A stretch of DNA of 6,199 nt from Gammaproteobacteria bacterium (GCA_030618475.1 JAUXDG010000173.1:1-6199), one strand, 5' to 3'; counted from the stretch's first letter, positions 1 to 6,135 are shown. Numbers and translations: made by a program. Notes: generated by a model from the sequence alone, not told the origin.

Positions 1-32
1 CGCGATTTTTTCAGCGCTGGGTTAGTAATCAA

Positions 33-148
33 TACGGAAGTTAACCGACATCAGTTTTCGGGATACGCTGTAAATACATCCCTGTACGCTTGACGGCCGC
101 GTCCATGCGGCCGACGGTCCCGAAAACTGATGTCGGCTAACTTACGCA
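33..148. repeat. Inverted-repeat element with nested hairpins
   Basis: Two 24-base arms, 40-63 and 118-141, are reverse complements with a single mismatch (A44 opposite C137). Weaker pairing continues outward to about 33 and 148. The 54 bases between them hold a second hairpin, a perfect 7-bp GC-rich stem (94-100 with 107-113) around a 6-base loop, and a short gggat/atccc pairing (60-64 with 78-82). Seen directly: a compact, roughly 110-base, strongly palindromic unit with no coding content. From memory, unverified: the core resembles intergenic repeats dispersed in several marine gammaproteobacterial genomes. It could be a REP/MITE-like element. No convincing target-site duplication is visible; a 4-base 'tacg' lies on both sides (33-36, 143-146) but is not symmetrically placed. 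Confidence 0.7.
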
Positions 149-625
149 CGCCTTGGTCAGTGGGGCCGGGCTCGGTCCAGTGGCCAGCGATTTACTCGAG
201 CATTTATTTTCAGGGTCAGCTGAACTCCGGGGTTGCGTCTGGGCACGGCTCTGCTGGCCACCAGGGGTTGGCCGTCAAAAATGTGTCGTCGTGTTCGGAT
301 CCTTGGAATTGAAAGTGGTTGCCGGGACCCGTTATCAAACAGGGCTATTTTACTGAAAACATAATCGAATTAATGTCGTTGTCGATATTGGAACTGTGTT
401 TTGCCGGTCCCGGGTTCAGCCAGTGTATTAAGCGGGTCAGTCCGGTCTCAGGATGTGTGACATTTATCCATTTGTTCTTTAGGCGGAACGGGAGTAACTT
501 CCAGAGCTGTGTCGCTGCGTCTTCGGGCCTGGACCGGATCTAAGAAAATAACAACGCAGTTGATAACGAAAAAGAGGCGGTAATCGCCCAGTGAATAACC
601 AGTGTCGTGGGAGTAAATTCGGAGC
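142..625. other. Long intergenic region with no recognised gene
   Basis: This stretch of nearly 500 bases lies between the inverted-repeat element and the diguanylate cyclase gene. Short open frames cross it (for example 130-312, 153-356 and 319-543 on the plus strand). Their translations have no recognisable domain, no good ribosome-binding site, and cysteine, tryptophan and glycine patterns typical of non-coding frames. A 4-bp hairpin (576-579 with 585-588) is followed on the minus strand by a T-rich run and looks like a weak leftward terminator, but no minus-strand gene ends there. A TTGATA at 560-565 has no good -10 partner, so I cannot place the promoter of the next gene. The region may be a long leader or decayed sequence. 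Confidence 0.5.
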
Positions 626-2203
626 ATGGGCTCAACTGATCTCCGTGGGATAGAACGGGCGGGTGTGCACAAGATTTTGTGTCTGCTCGACGCATTGCGC
701 CATTCCCAGGCTGGTGCTGTCATCTATCGCCAGCTGGAGCGGATGCTTGATGATGTGCTTGGCGGCCAGAAAACCGTTGAACTTGCCTATGTCGGCCTGA
801 TCAATCAATTGCTCGGTGCATATCTCGGACACCTCCGTGAAGGTTCTCCGCTACAGATTCAGGTTCGCCTGCTTCAAGCTCGTTTGCAGCCGCCACTGAC
901 GCCGGCTGATCTGGAGGCGCTGAGGGATTATGTCGAACTCTATGCCAGTCAGATTGAAGCGCTTAAACAGCTGGATTCCGACTTGTTTCAGACTGCTGTT
1001 GAGCCGTTATTGGCGTCATTTGGTATTGCCGATGCTCCGCGGACCAAGCCACAGGAGGACATCTGCGAACCGCTGGAGGATCTGCACAACGCATTACATA
1101 CCGATACGGGAACACCGGAGCAGTTACACCCTGATGTGGAAGCAGCGCCCAAAACGGGCTCGGCAGTGAATCGTGAATGGCCTTTCGCCGAAGCTGTGGA
1201 AGGCGGTGACAGCGGTGAACTTTCGATAGCGGAAGCTACGCTAAGCGACAGGCCGATTTCGGATTCTGTTGTGGAATCCGCTGGCAAAGGCGGGGATGCT
1301 GAAATACAGGTGGATACTGCCTATCGCAGTCATCTTGATTCCAAACGTCGGGATATTCAGAAGTTGCAGGCAACTCTTGCACAACAGGTGCTTGGAACCA
1401 TTGCCCAGAACGAAGAGTTCGGGGTGTTGCTTGAAGTGGTGCTGGGTGAGTTGCACCAGGCCGGTGATGACAAGGAACTCGAAGATTTGCGCTGGACGCT
1501 GATTCGTGAAATCGAAAAACTCACCAAGGGCCACTATGAGTTGGCAGAGAAGCTCGACAGTACCCACCACTATCTGCAGTTGATTGAGTCAGACAGTCGT
1601 CAGCTCAGTGATGAATTGACGCGGGTGCGTCTGCTGAGTCTGACCGATGAGTTGACCGGCTTGCCGAACCGGCGCGCGTTCCTGCGCCGTATAGAAGACG
1701 AAGTAGCACGTGTTCAGCGTTACGGCTTTCCATTGTCGCTCGCGCTTATTGACCTGGATCACTTCAAGCAGATTAATGACGAGTACGGTCACGCGGGTGG
1801 CGACGAAGTGTTGCAGATATATTCCAAAAATATTCTTTCCATCTTCAGGCACCATGATCTGGTTGCCCGCTACGGCGGCGAGGAGTTTGCCGTACTGTTG
1901 CCAAATACCGATGCAGAAGGTTCTTTTCGGGCCTTGACCAAGGTGAAAAATCGTGGCTTGGAAACCCGCTGGCAGGCAGACGGCGATATGGTTCCGGTCC
2001 CTACCTTTTCTTCCGGTGTCTCCCGCTACAAGCCGGGTGAAACAGCGAGTGCTTTTATTGAGCGCGCGGATAAGGCCTTGTATCGCGCCAAACAGCTGGG
2101 CCGCAACCGTGTGGAGATGGACGCAACCTACCAGAGCGATTCTGATCCGGATATGCTTGACAAGCGGGTTCAGGGTGCCGAGCGCTGGCGCGGCGAGTCC
2201 TGA
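626..2203 (+). CDS. Diguanylate cyclase (GGDEF domain) with novel helical N-terminal region
   Basis: This cytoplasmic enzyme should condense two GTP to cyclic di-GMP. The C-terminal GGDEF domain spans about residues 335-498. It has DELTGLPNRR at 341-350, the metal-binding ALIDLDHFKQIND segment (D376) at 373-385, the active-site GGEEF at 417-421, and ADKALYRAK at 481-489. An RxxD product-inhibition site (RHHD, 408-411) sits exactly five residues before GGEEF, so feedback inhibition by c-di-GMP is expected. Residues 1-135 are helix-rich and match no sensor family I recognise. An acidic, probably disordered linker follows (about 136-230), then a helical, probably coiled-coil stretch (about 233-335) suited to dimerisation. 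No transmembrane segment or signal peptide is seen. An in-frame TAA at 614-616 rules out a longer start. The ribosome-binding site is unclear: GGGAG at 609-613 lies 12 bases away and GGAG at 621-624 is too close. Confidence 0.95.
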   Translation: MGSTDLRGIERAGVHKILCLLDALRHSQAGAVIYRQLERMLDDVLGGQKTVELAYVGLINQLLGAYLGHLREGSPLQIQVRLLQARLQPPLTPADLEALRDYVELYASQIEALKQLDSDLFQTAVEPLLASFGIADAPRTKPQEDICEPLEDLHNALHTDTGTPEQLHPDVEAAPKTGSAVNREWPFAEAVEGGDSGELSIAEATLSDRPISDSVVESAGKGGDAEIQVDTAYRSHLDSKRRDIQKLQATLAQQVLGTIAQNEEFGVLLEVVLGELHQAGDDKELEDLRWTLIREIEKLTKGHYELAEKLDSTHHYLQLIESDSRQLSDELTRVRLLSLTDELTGLPNRRAFLRRIEDEVARVQRYGFPLSLALIDLDHFKQINDEYGHAGGDEVLQIYSKNILSIFRHHDLVARYGGEEFAVLLPNTDAEGSFRALTKVKNRGLETRWQADGDMVPVPTFSSGVSRYKPGETASAFIERADKALYRAKQLGRNRVEMDATYQSDSDPDMLDKRVQGAERWRGES

Positions 2204-2237
2204 TTTGATTTCTGTGGTTTTACCCGCAAGCTTCAGT

Positions 2238-2246
2238 TGATACACT
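2238..2246 (+). promoter_or_regulatory. Possible extended -10 promoter for the thioredoxin gene
   Basis: TGA followed by TACACT (2241-2246) fits an extended -10 element (TGn plus 4 of 6 of TATAAT). It would start transcription near 2253, about 30 bases before the thioredoxin ATG. No good -35 is visible, which extended -10 promoters tolerate. If real, the thioredoxin can be expressed independently of the upstream cyclase gene. This is a pattern match only. Confidence 0.3.
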
Positions 2247-2284
2247 CTGTAGTCCTCGGCAGGAACAGGTAATGGAAAGCAGTA

Positions 2285-2656
2285 ATGGCAGCGATTGAAC
2301 TCACCAACGAAAACTTCCGCGACACCATCGATAACAATGATGTTGTGTTAATTGATTTCTGGGCATCCTGGTGTGGGCCCTGTCAGAGTTTCGGACCGGT
2401 ATTTGAGGCGGCGTCAGAAAAGAACCCGGAGATGGTTTTTGCAAAGGTGAACACGGAAGAGCAGATGGAGCTGGCTGCGAATTTTCAGGTGAGGTCTATC
2501 CCCATGCTGGCAATTTTCAGAGAGCAGATTATGGTTTTCGCCCAGCCGGGCGCCTTACCGGGCTCCTCCCTCGATCAGCTTGTCGAGCAAGTCAAACAGC
2601 TGGATATGGACAAGGTTCGGGCCGATATTGCCGAGAAACAGGAAAAACAAGGTTAA
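2285..2656 (+). CDS. Thioredoxin-family protein, WCGPC active site
   Basis: A single thioredoxin domain of 123 residues, expected to reduce protein disulfides in the cytoplasm. The active site WCGPC has C30 and C33, preceded by the conserved DFWASW segment with the buried acid D24. The cis-proline loop SIP is at 71-73 (P73). There is no signal peptide and no N-terminal zinc-binding domain of the TrxC type. The domain ends near residue 105; a charged helical tail of about 18 residues follows, making it longer than the roughly 108-residue TrxA. After the cis-proline, FREQIMVFAQPGAL differs from the usual FKNGE-type turn, so it may be a specialised paralogue rather than the main thioredoxin. GGAAA at 2274-2278 lies 6 bases before the ATG. 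It is 81 bases downstream of the cyclase gene and may share its transcript. Its stop overlaps the moeA stop on the other strand. Confidence 0.9.
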   Translation: MAAIELTNENFRDTIDNNDVVLIDFWASWCGPCQSFGPVFEAASEKNPEMVFAKVNTEEQMELAANFQVRSIPMLAIFREQIMVFAQPGALPGSSLDQLVEQVKQLDMDKVRADIAEKQEKQG

Positions 2657-3912
2657 TTAAAGTCCAGGAATGGCTGGACGGTAACCAGTTCACCGTTTTT
2701 CACGCCGGCACTCTCTGCCGGCAGGAGAATAAAGCAGTTGGATTTACTCATGGAACTCAATACATGAGAGCCCTGTATTCCCGTGCTGGAAACGCTCCAG
2801 CTGGCATCGCTTTGTCTCTTTAAGAAACCGCGCTGAAATTCCATACGACCGGGTGCTTTTTTCAGGTCTTCCGAGCATCGGGCCTGGATCAACAGTGCTT
2901 GCCGCGCCTTTTCACCCGACATTTTACCTATTGTCGGCAGCACAAACTGGTAGAAAGTCACCATCACCGATACCGGGTTGCCCGGTAATCCAAAAAATAC
3001 TGCGTTCCCCAATTTCCCGAAAGCCAGCGGTTTGCCGGGCTTCATCGCCATACGCCAGAAGTTGATTTCACCCAGCTCAGCCAGTGTTTCGGTCACATAA
3101 TCGGCTTCACCGACTGAGACGCCGCCGGAAGTCAGGATCAGATCGGCCATTTCTCCGGCTTGCTGAAAAGCGGCCCGAACGGCTTCGCGTTGATCCGGGA
3201 TAACACCGAGGTCGTAACATTCGATACCGGGTGTCGACAACATGCCAAACAGGGCATAGCGGTTACTGTCGTAGATCTGTCCTTTTGCCAGCGGAGTACC
3301 GATAGCGGTAAGTTCGTCACCGGTTGAAAAGAACGCCACGCGTAGTCGTCGTGAAACTCTGACTTCACTGACACCGACAGAAGCCAGCAGGCCGATTTCG
3401 GCTGCGCCGAGTTTTATACCCGGCTCCAGTACGGTGTCTCCCTGTCGACTATCTTCACCGGCATAGCGAACATTCTGGCCGGGTTTTACGGAGTTGCCGG
3501 CAAATGAAATCTGTTCGCCATCGCGTTTGACGTGCTCCTGCATCAGTACCGCGTCGGCACCTTCGGGCAAAACGGCACCCGTCATAATGCGAACGCATTG
3601 ATGCGCGACAACTTCCCCGTTAAAAGGCCTGCCGGCAAATGACGCCCCGATGACTTCCAGCACGGTTTTCATCGAGTCGGAGCAGTCCTGACTGCGCACG
3701 GCATAACCATCCATCGCCGAATTGGCAAAAGGTGGGACATCGACATTGGCGACCAGCGGTTCGACCAGCACCCGTCCCAATGCGGAGCGGAGGTGAACTT
3801 GTTCTACAGCAGTAACGGTTTGCACAGCCTGCAGGATGCGCTGCCGGGCTTGTTCAACCGGTAACAGTTTCTGTTCGGGGGCTGCGCAACAGTCTGCGGG
3901 TGTGGTAGTCAT
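2653..3912 (-). CDS. moeA: Molybdopterin molybdenumtransferase MoeA
   Basis: MoeA inserts molybdate into adenylylated molybdopterin to give active molybdenum cofactor, a late cytoplasmic step of Moco synthesis. At 419 residues it is close to the 411 of E. coli MoeA. Conserved motifs appear in order: PPFANSAMDGYA (60-71), RIMTGAVLPEGADAV (108-122), STGDEL (196-201), YDSNRY (214-219), TSGGVSVGEADYV (261-273), MKPGKPLAFGK (290-300) and FFGLPGNPVSVMVTF (306-320). The C-terminal beta domain (about 335-419) is complete. The start is supported by GGAG (minus strand, 3920-3923) 7 bases before the ATG. No other Moco gene (moaB, mobA, moeB) is visible in the window, so it stands alone here. Its 3' end converges on the thioredoxin gene with overlapping stops. 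The N-terminal 'DCCAAP' is an unusual Cys-Cys, probably in a disordered tail. Confidence 0.97.
   Translation of the reverse strand: MTTTPADCCAAPEQKLLPVEQARQRILQAVQTVTAVEQVHLRSALGRVLVEPLVANVDVPPFANSAMDGYAVRSQDCSDSMKTVLEVIGASFAGRPFNGEVVAHQCVRIMTGAVLPEGADAVLMQEHVKRDGEQISFAGNSVKPGQNVRYAGEDSRQGDTVLEPGIKLGAAEIGLLASVGVSEVRVSRRLRVAFFSTGDELTAIGTPLAKGQIYDSNRYALFGMLSTPGIECYDLGVIPDQREAVRAAFQQAGEMADLILTSGGVSVGEADYVTETLAELGEINFWRMAMKPGKPLAFGKLGNAVFFGLPGNPVSVMVTFYQFVLPTIGKMSGEKARQALLIQARCSEDLKKAPGRMEFQRGFLKRQSDASWSVSSTGIQGSHVLSSMSKSNCFILLPAESAGVKNGELVTVQPFLDFN
2662..2679 (-). terminator. Possible weak intrinsic terminator of moeA
   Basis: A perfect 6-bp stem (2662-2667 with 2674-2679) and 6-base loop lie inside the last codons of moeA. 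Reading on the minus strand it is followed by TTTAATTAA, a partial T-tract covering the stop codon. The stem is short and the tract interrupted, so termination may be inefficient. Plus-strand transcripts from the thioredoxin gene meet a different, bulged stem (2679-2695) followed by TTTTT at 2696-2700, which could serve that gene. Both are inside moeA coding sequence. Confidence 0.35.
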
Positions 3913-3985
3913 GCCATCGCTCCATTCTGGTTAATTCTACACTGTCTCGCGGCCGCTAAGCCTCTATCCAGTTGCCGCCAGACCA

Positions 3986-4015
3986 TTGATATCCTCAGTG
4001 AGTGTCAGGTATTAG
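3986..4015 (+). promoter_or_regulatory. Candidate sigma70 promoter for xerD
   Basis: TTGATA (3986-3991, 5 of 6) and TATTAG (4010-4015, 4 of 6) are separated by 18 bases. Transcription would start near 4022, giving a leader of about 130 bases that includes the whole inverted repeat at 4081-4146. This is the best match found between moeA and xerD, but it is a pattern match only. I could not find an equally good promoter for moeA on the other strand; a TAGAAT on the minus strand (3939-3934) lacks a -35. Confidence 0.3.
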
Positions 4016-4080
4016 TGGTCGTGGACAAGGGGTGTTTTTCGCATGCGCAGTGTAACAGGCCTGGATTGTGGTAGGGTATC

Positions 4081-4146
4081 AGTACTCCTTCAACCTGACA
4101 TTGCTGTGTGGCTCTGAATCCGTCAATATCAGGTTGAAGGAGTACT
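4081..4146 (+). promoter_or_regulatory. Long hairpin sequestering the xerD ribosome-binding site
   Basis: Arms 4081-4098 and 4129-4146 are perfect 18-base reverse complements. After one mismatch (C4099/A4128) a further 4 bp pair (4100-4103 with 4124-4127), leaving a 20-base loop. The right arm contains AAGGAG (4137-4142), the strong ribosome-binding site 8 bases before the xerD ATG. Any transcript starting upstream of 4081 should therefore fold it into a very stable stem. Inference: translation of xerD is held low or controlled, or the palindrome is a DNA-level operator. It has no following T-tract, so it is not a standard intrinsic terminator. Confidence 0.75.
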
Positions 4147-4150
4147 AACC

Positions 4151-5092
4151 ATGCAGCAGAGCACCGCCAGGATTCACCTTCCGCTGGCTGAACAGTGTAG
4201 GCAAGGTGATATCGATGTCATCGATCGATTTGTGGAAGCCGTGTGGATGGAGAACGGTTTGAGTGAAAATACGCTGGCGGCTTACCAGCGTGATTTATGG
4301 GGTCTTGCAGCCTGGCTGGCACAGCAGAAGATTCCCCTGCCGGAAGCCAGCCCGGCGGATCTGTTGGGGTTTCTGGCCAGCAAATACCGGGGTGGCCGGG
4401 CCTTGCGCAGTAGTGCCCGTCTGTTATCCAGTATGCGGCGCTTTTATCGCTATCTGGTCAGGGAAGGTCGGCGCCGGGATGATCCGACGGCCAATATCGA
4501 GTCGCCGAAAATGGACCGCCCACTGCCACATACCCTGAGTGAGTCTGAGGTGGAGGCGTTGTTAAACGCGCCCGATGTTTCCGAGCCTATGGGGTTGCGT
4601 GACCGGGCCATGCTGGAACTGTTGTATGCCAGTGGTCTACGGATATCGGAACTGGTCACATTGAGTTCGGAACGCATTAACCTCAATCAGGGTGTGGTGC
4701 GGGTGGTGGGAAAAGGCGATAAGGAACGTCTGGTGCCTGTGGGTGACGAGGCGGTGCTGTGGGTACAGCGCTACACCAGGGAGGGGCGTCCAAAACTGTT
4801 GCGGCAAAAATCCAGTGACAGGCTTTTTGTCTCACGTAAGGCAGGGAGCATTACGCGTCAGGCCTTCTGGTACCGCCTCCGCCAATATGCGGTTCGAGCG
4901 GATATCCGCAGGCATCTGTCCCCGCACACGCTGCGCCATGCATTTGCAACACATCTGGTGAATCATGGCGCCGATCTGCGCGTGGTGCAGATGCTGCTGG
5001 GACACAGTGATTTGTCGACGACGCAGATTTATACCCACGTGGCCAGGGAGAGGCTTAAGCAGATTCACCAGGCACATCACCCGCGTGGCTGA
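4151..5092 (+). CDS. xerD: Site-specific tyrosine recombinase XerD
   Basis: XerD acts with XerC and FtsK at the chromosomal dif site to resolve chromosome dimers before division. The N-terminal SAM-like, core-binding domain spans about 22-107 and the catalytic domain about 125-305. The full catalytic set is present: R164 (GLRISEL), K188 (GKGDKER), H259 and R262 (SPHTLRHAFATH), H285 (LLGHS) and nucleophile Y294 (QIYTHV). Relative to E. coli XerD (R148, K172, H244, R247, H270, Y279) these are offset by 16, then 15, so spacing is conserved. The ending RLKQIHQAHHPRG is XerD-like rather than XerC-like. At 313 residues it carries about 16 extra N-terminal residues. No alternative ATG/GTG/TTG lies between this start and the core domain, and AAGGAG at 4137-4142 supports the start. 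dsbC follows, as in many gammaproteobacteria. Confidence 0.95.
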   Translation: MQQSTARIHLPLAEQCRQGDIDVIDRFVEAVWMENGLSENTLAAYQRDLWGLAAWLAQQKIPLPEASPADLLGFLASKYRGGRALRSSARLLSSMRRFYRYLVREGRRRDDPTANIESPKMDRPLPHTLSESEVEALLNAPDVSEPMGLRDRAMLELLYASGLRISELVTLSSERINLNQGVVRVVGKGDKERLVPVGDEAVLWVQRYTREGRPKLLRQKSSDRLFVSRKAGSITRQAFWYRLRQYAVRADIRRHLSPHTLRHAFATHLVNHGADLRVVQMLLGHSDLSTTQIYTHVARERLKQIHQAHHPRG

Positions 5093-5145
5093 TTTGTAGC
5101 GTAAACTGTCATACCATCAACCTGAATTTGACCGCGTACACGTGA

Positions 5146-5166
5146 ACCATGGCTTCGACTCATGGT
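5146..5166 (+). other. Small hairpin in the xerD-dsbC gap
   Basis: A perfect 6-bp stem (5146-5151 with 5161-5166) encloses a 9-base loop in the 114-base space between xerD and dsbC. It has no directly following T-tract, so it is not a clear terminator. It may only shape the dsbC leader of a shared transcript. No convincing promoter was found in this gap, which fits xerD-dsbC co-transcription. Confidence 0.3.
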
Positions 5167-5206
5167 CAGAATCCAAACTATTTTATGAAAAAGCAGGTAA
5201 CTAGTT

Positions 5207-5926
5207 GTGAAACAGATTAAAACGGCAATTTTTCTATGTCTGGCATTGTTTGCCAGTGGTTCGGTACTGGCTGATCGTGCCGCAGACGAAGCGTCCATTC
5301 GCCAGGCGTTGGGAGATGTTAAACCGGCTTCAGTTGAGCCGACGCCGGTAGCGGGGCTGTACGAAGTGGTTTTCGGGTCCAATGTGGTGTACATGAGTGC
5401 AGACGGGCGTTACATGCTCCAGGGTGAGCTGGTGGACGTCCAAAATCGTGTGAGCCTGACAGAACCGCGTCGCCGGCAGGTGACACGTACCGCCATCGAC
5501 TCGGTCGGTGAGGACAACATGATTGTTTTTAAGCCGGAAAAGGTGGAACACGTTGTCACCGTTTTTACTGATATCGACTGCGGCTACTGCCGCAAGCTGC
5601 ACAATGAAATGGATCAGTACCTCAATGAAGGCATCGAAGTGCGTTACATGATGTTTCCACGCGCCGGCGTAGGTTCGGAATCCTACAAGAAGGCTGTGGC
5701 GGTATGGTGTGCCGAAGATCGCAACGGCGCATTGACGGATGCCAAGAACGGCAAGGCGGTGGAGATGAAGTCCTGTGACAACCCCATTGATCAGCATATG
5801 GAGCTGGTTCGCCAGCTCGGAGCACGTGGCACACCGTTCATTGTTCTCGAAGATGGCAGTACCCAGCCCGGTTACGTGCCTGCCAAAAGGCTGGCGAAGC
5901 TTCTCAATCAGGGGGGCCGGCAATAG
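5207..5926 (+). CDS. dsbC: Periplasmic thiol:disulfide isomerase DsbC
   Basis: DsbC reshuffles wrong disulfide bonds in exported proteins and is kept reduced by DsbD. The 239-residue precursor is close to the 236 of E. coli. Residues 1-22 form a signal peptide (MKQIK, hydrophobic core, SVLA with likely cleavage before D23). The N-terminal dimerisation domain spans about 23-85, followed by a linker helix and the thioredoxin-fold catalytic domain. That domain has active site CGYC (125-128) and the cis-proline loop GTP (208-210). C168 and C190 match the second, structural disulfide of DsbC. The start is GTG, with CAGG (5194-5197) 9 bases upstream. An ATG at 5185 is in another frame and stops after 11 codons, so GTG is preferred; it gives a proper signal peptide. 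The gene lies 114 bases after xerD and is probably co-transcribed with it. Confidence 0.95.
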   Translation: MKQIKTAIFLCLALFASGSVLADRAADEASIRQALGDVKPASVEPTPVAGLYEVVFGSNVVYMSADGRYMLQGELVDVQNRVSLTEPRRRQVTRTAIDSVGEDNMIVFKPEKVEHVVTVFTDIDCGYCRKLHNEMDQYLNEGIEVRYMMFPRAGVGSESYKKAVAVWCAEDRNGALTDAKNGKAVEMKSCDNPIDQHMELVRQLGARGTPFIVLEDGSTQPGYVPAKRLAKLLNQGGRQ

Positions 5927-5960
5927 TCGTTGTTACCTGAGAGCACGTCGAATACACACG

Positions 5961-6007
5961 GAAATCCTTTATCTTTGAAATCCTTCGTGACCTTTGTGTC
6001 CTTCAAG
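5961..6007. repeat. Degenerate period-9 tandem repeat
   Basis: Three units of nine bases run from 5981 to 6007 (tccttcgtg, acctttgtg, tccttcaag). GAAATCCTT occurs twice just upstream (5961-5969 and 5977-5985). On the minus strand the units read as KDT-KVT-KDF-type tripeptides, which gives a spurious small frame. From memory, unverified: period-9 CCTTCGTGT repeats of this kind are dispersed in intergenic regions of many proteobacteria, with unknown function. Confidence 0.6.
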
Positions 6008-6034
6008 GTGAATTGCGAAGCAAGACAAGGTGAA

Positions 6035-6135
6035 TCGCCGATAGGCGAGAGAGGGTCCCCTGGGGGAGAGGGTCCTCCAGAGGAGCCTCTCGGAATGTCC
6101 CATTCCTCACCTTCTGCCCTGGGGCATGTGGTGAG
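6035..6135. other. Run of consecutive hairpins downstream of dsbC
   Basis: About 100 bases are almost fully consumed by adjacent stem-loops. The first is 6035-6039 with 6044-6048 (5 bp, GATA loop). Next, 6066-6071 with 6086-6091 (6 bp) continues after a G-G mismatch as 6073-6076 with 6081-6084 (4 bp). Then 6092-6097 pairs with 6101-6106 (6 bp, 3-base loop). Finally 6106-6111 pairs with 6130-6135 (6 bp), followed by a 3x3 internal loop and 6115-6118 with 6123-6126. A weaker 4-bp stem (6056-6059 with 6064-6067) competes with the second. No T-tract follows any of them, so they are not ordinary terminators. They could be a structured RNA, the 3' end of the dsbC transcript, or a dispersed extragenic repeat. 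Confidence 0.5.

Noticed and set aside
1..93. 3' end of a gene entering from the left
   Set aside because: One frame is open from base 1 to a TGA at 91-93, but it runs through the inverted-repeat element and its translation shows no recognisable domain. The other two forward frames stop at 23-25 and 42-44.
40..141. Integron attC site
   Set aside because: The outer ends (GTTAACC and GGCTAAC) do not fit the attC core consensus RYYYAAC...GTTRRRY, and no cassette or integrase is present. XerD here is a chromosomal dif-type recombinase.
448..723. 91-codon minus-strand frame at the start of the cyclase gene
   Set aside because: It has no recognisable domain and overlaps the cyclase start antisense. 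The coding evidence favours the plus strand.
1589..2245. 218-codon open frame on the minus strand
   Set aside because: It lies wholly opposite the GGDEF domain, whose motifs are complete. Its translation shows no domain and looks like an antisense shadow.
4081..4146. Intrinsic terminator before xerD
   Set aside because: The stem is strong, but no T-tract follows the right arm on the plus strand. On the minus strand the sequence after the left arm is also not T-rich.
5185..5220. ATG upstream of dsbC as its start, or an 11-codon leader peptide
   Set aside because: It is out of frame with dsbC, has no ribosome-binding site and stops at 5218-5220. The GTG at 5207 gives a proper signal peptide.
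5330..5923. 197-codon open frame on the minus strand
   Set aside because: It is antisense to dsbC, which has a signal peptide, CGYC and cis-proline. The antisense translation matches nothing I recognise.
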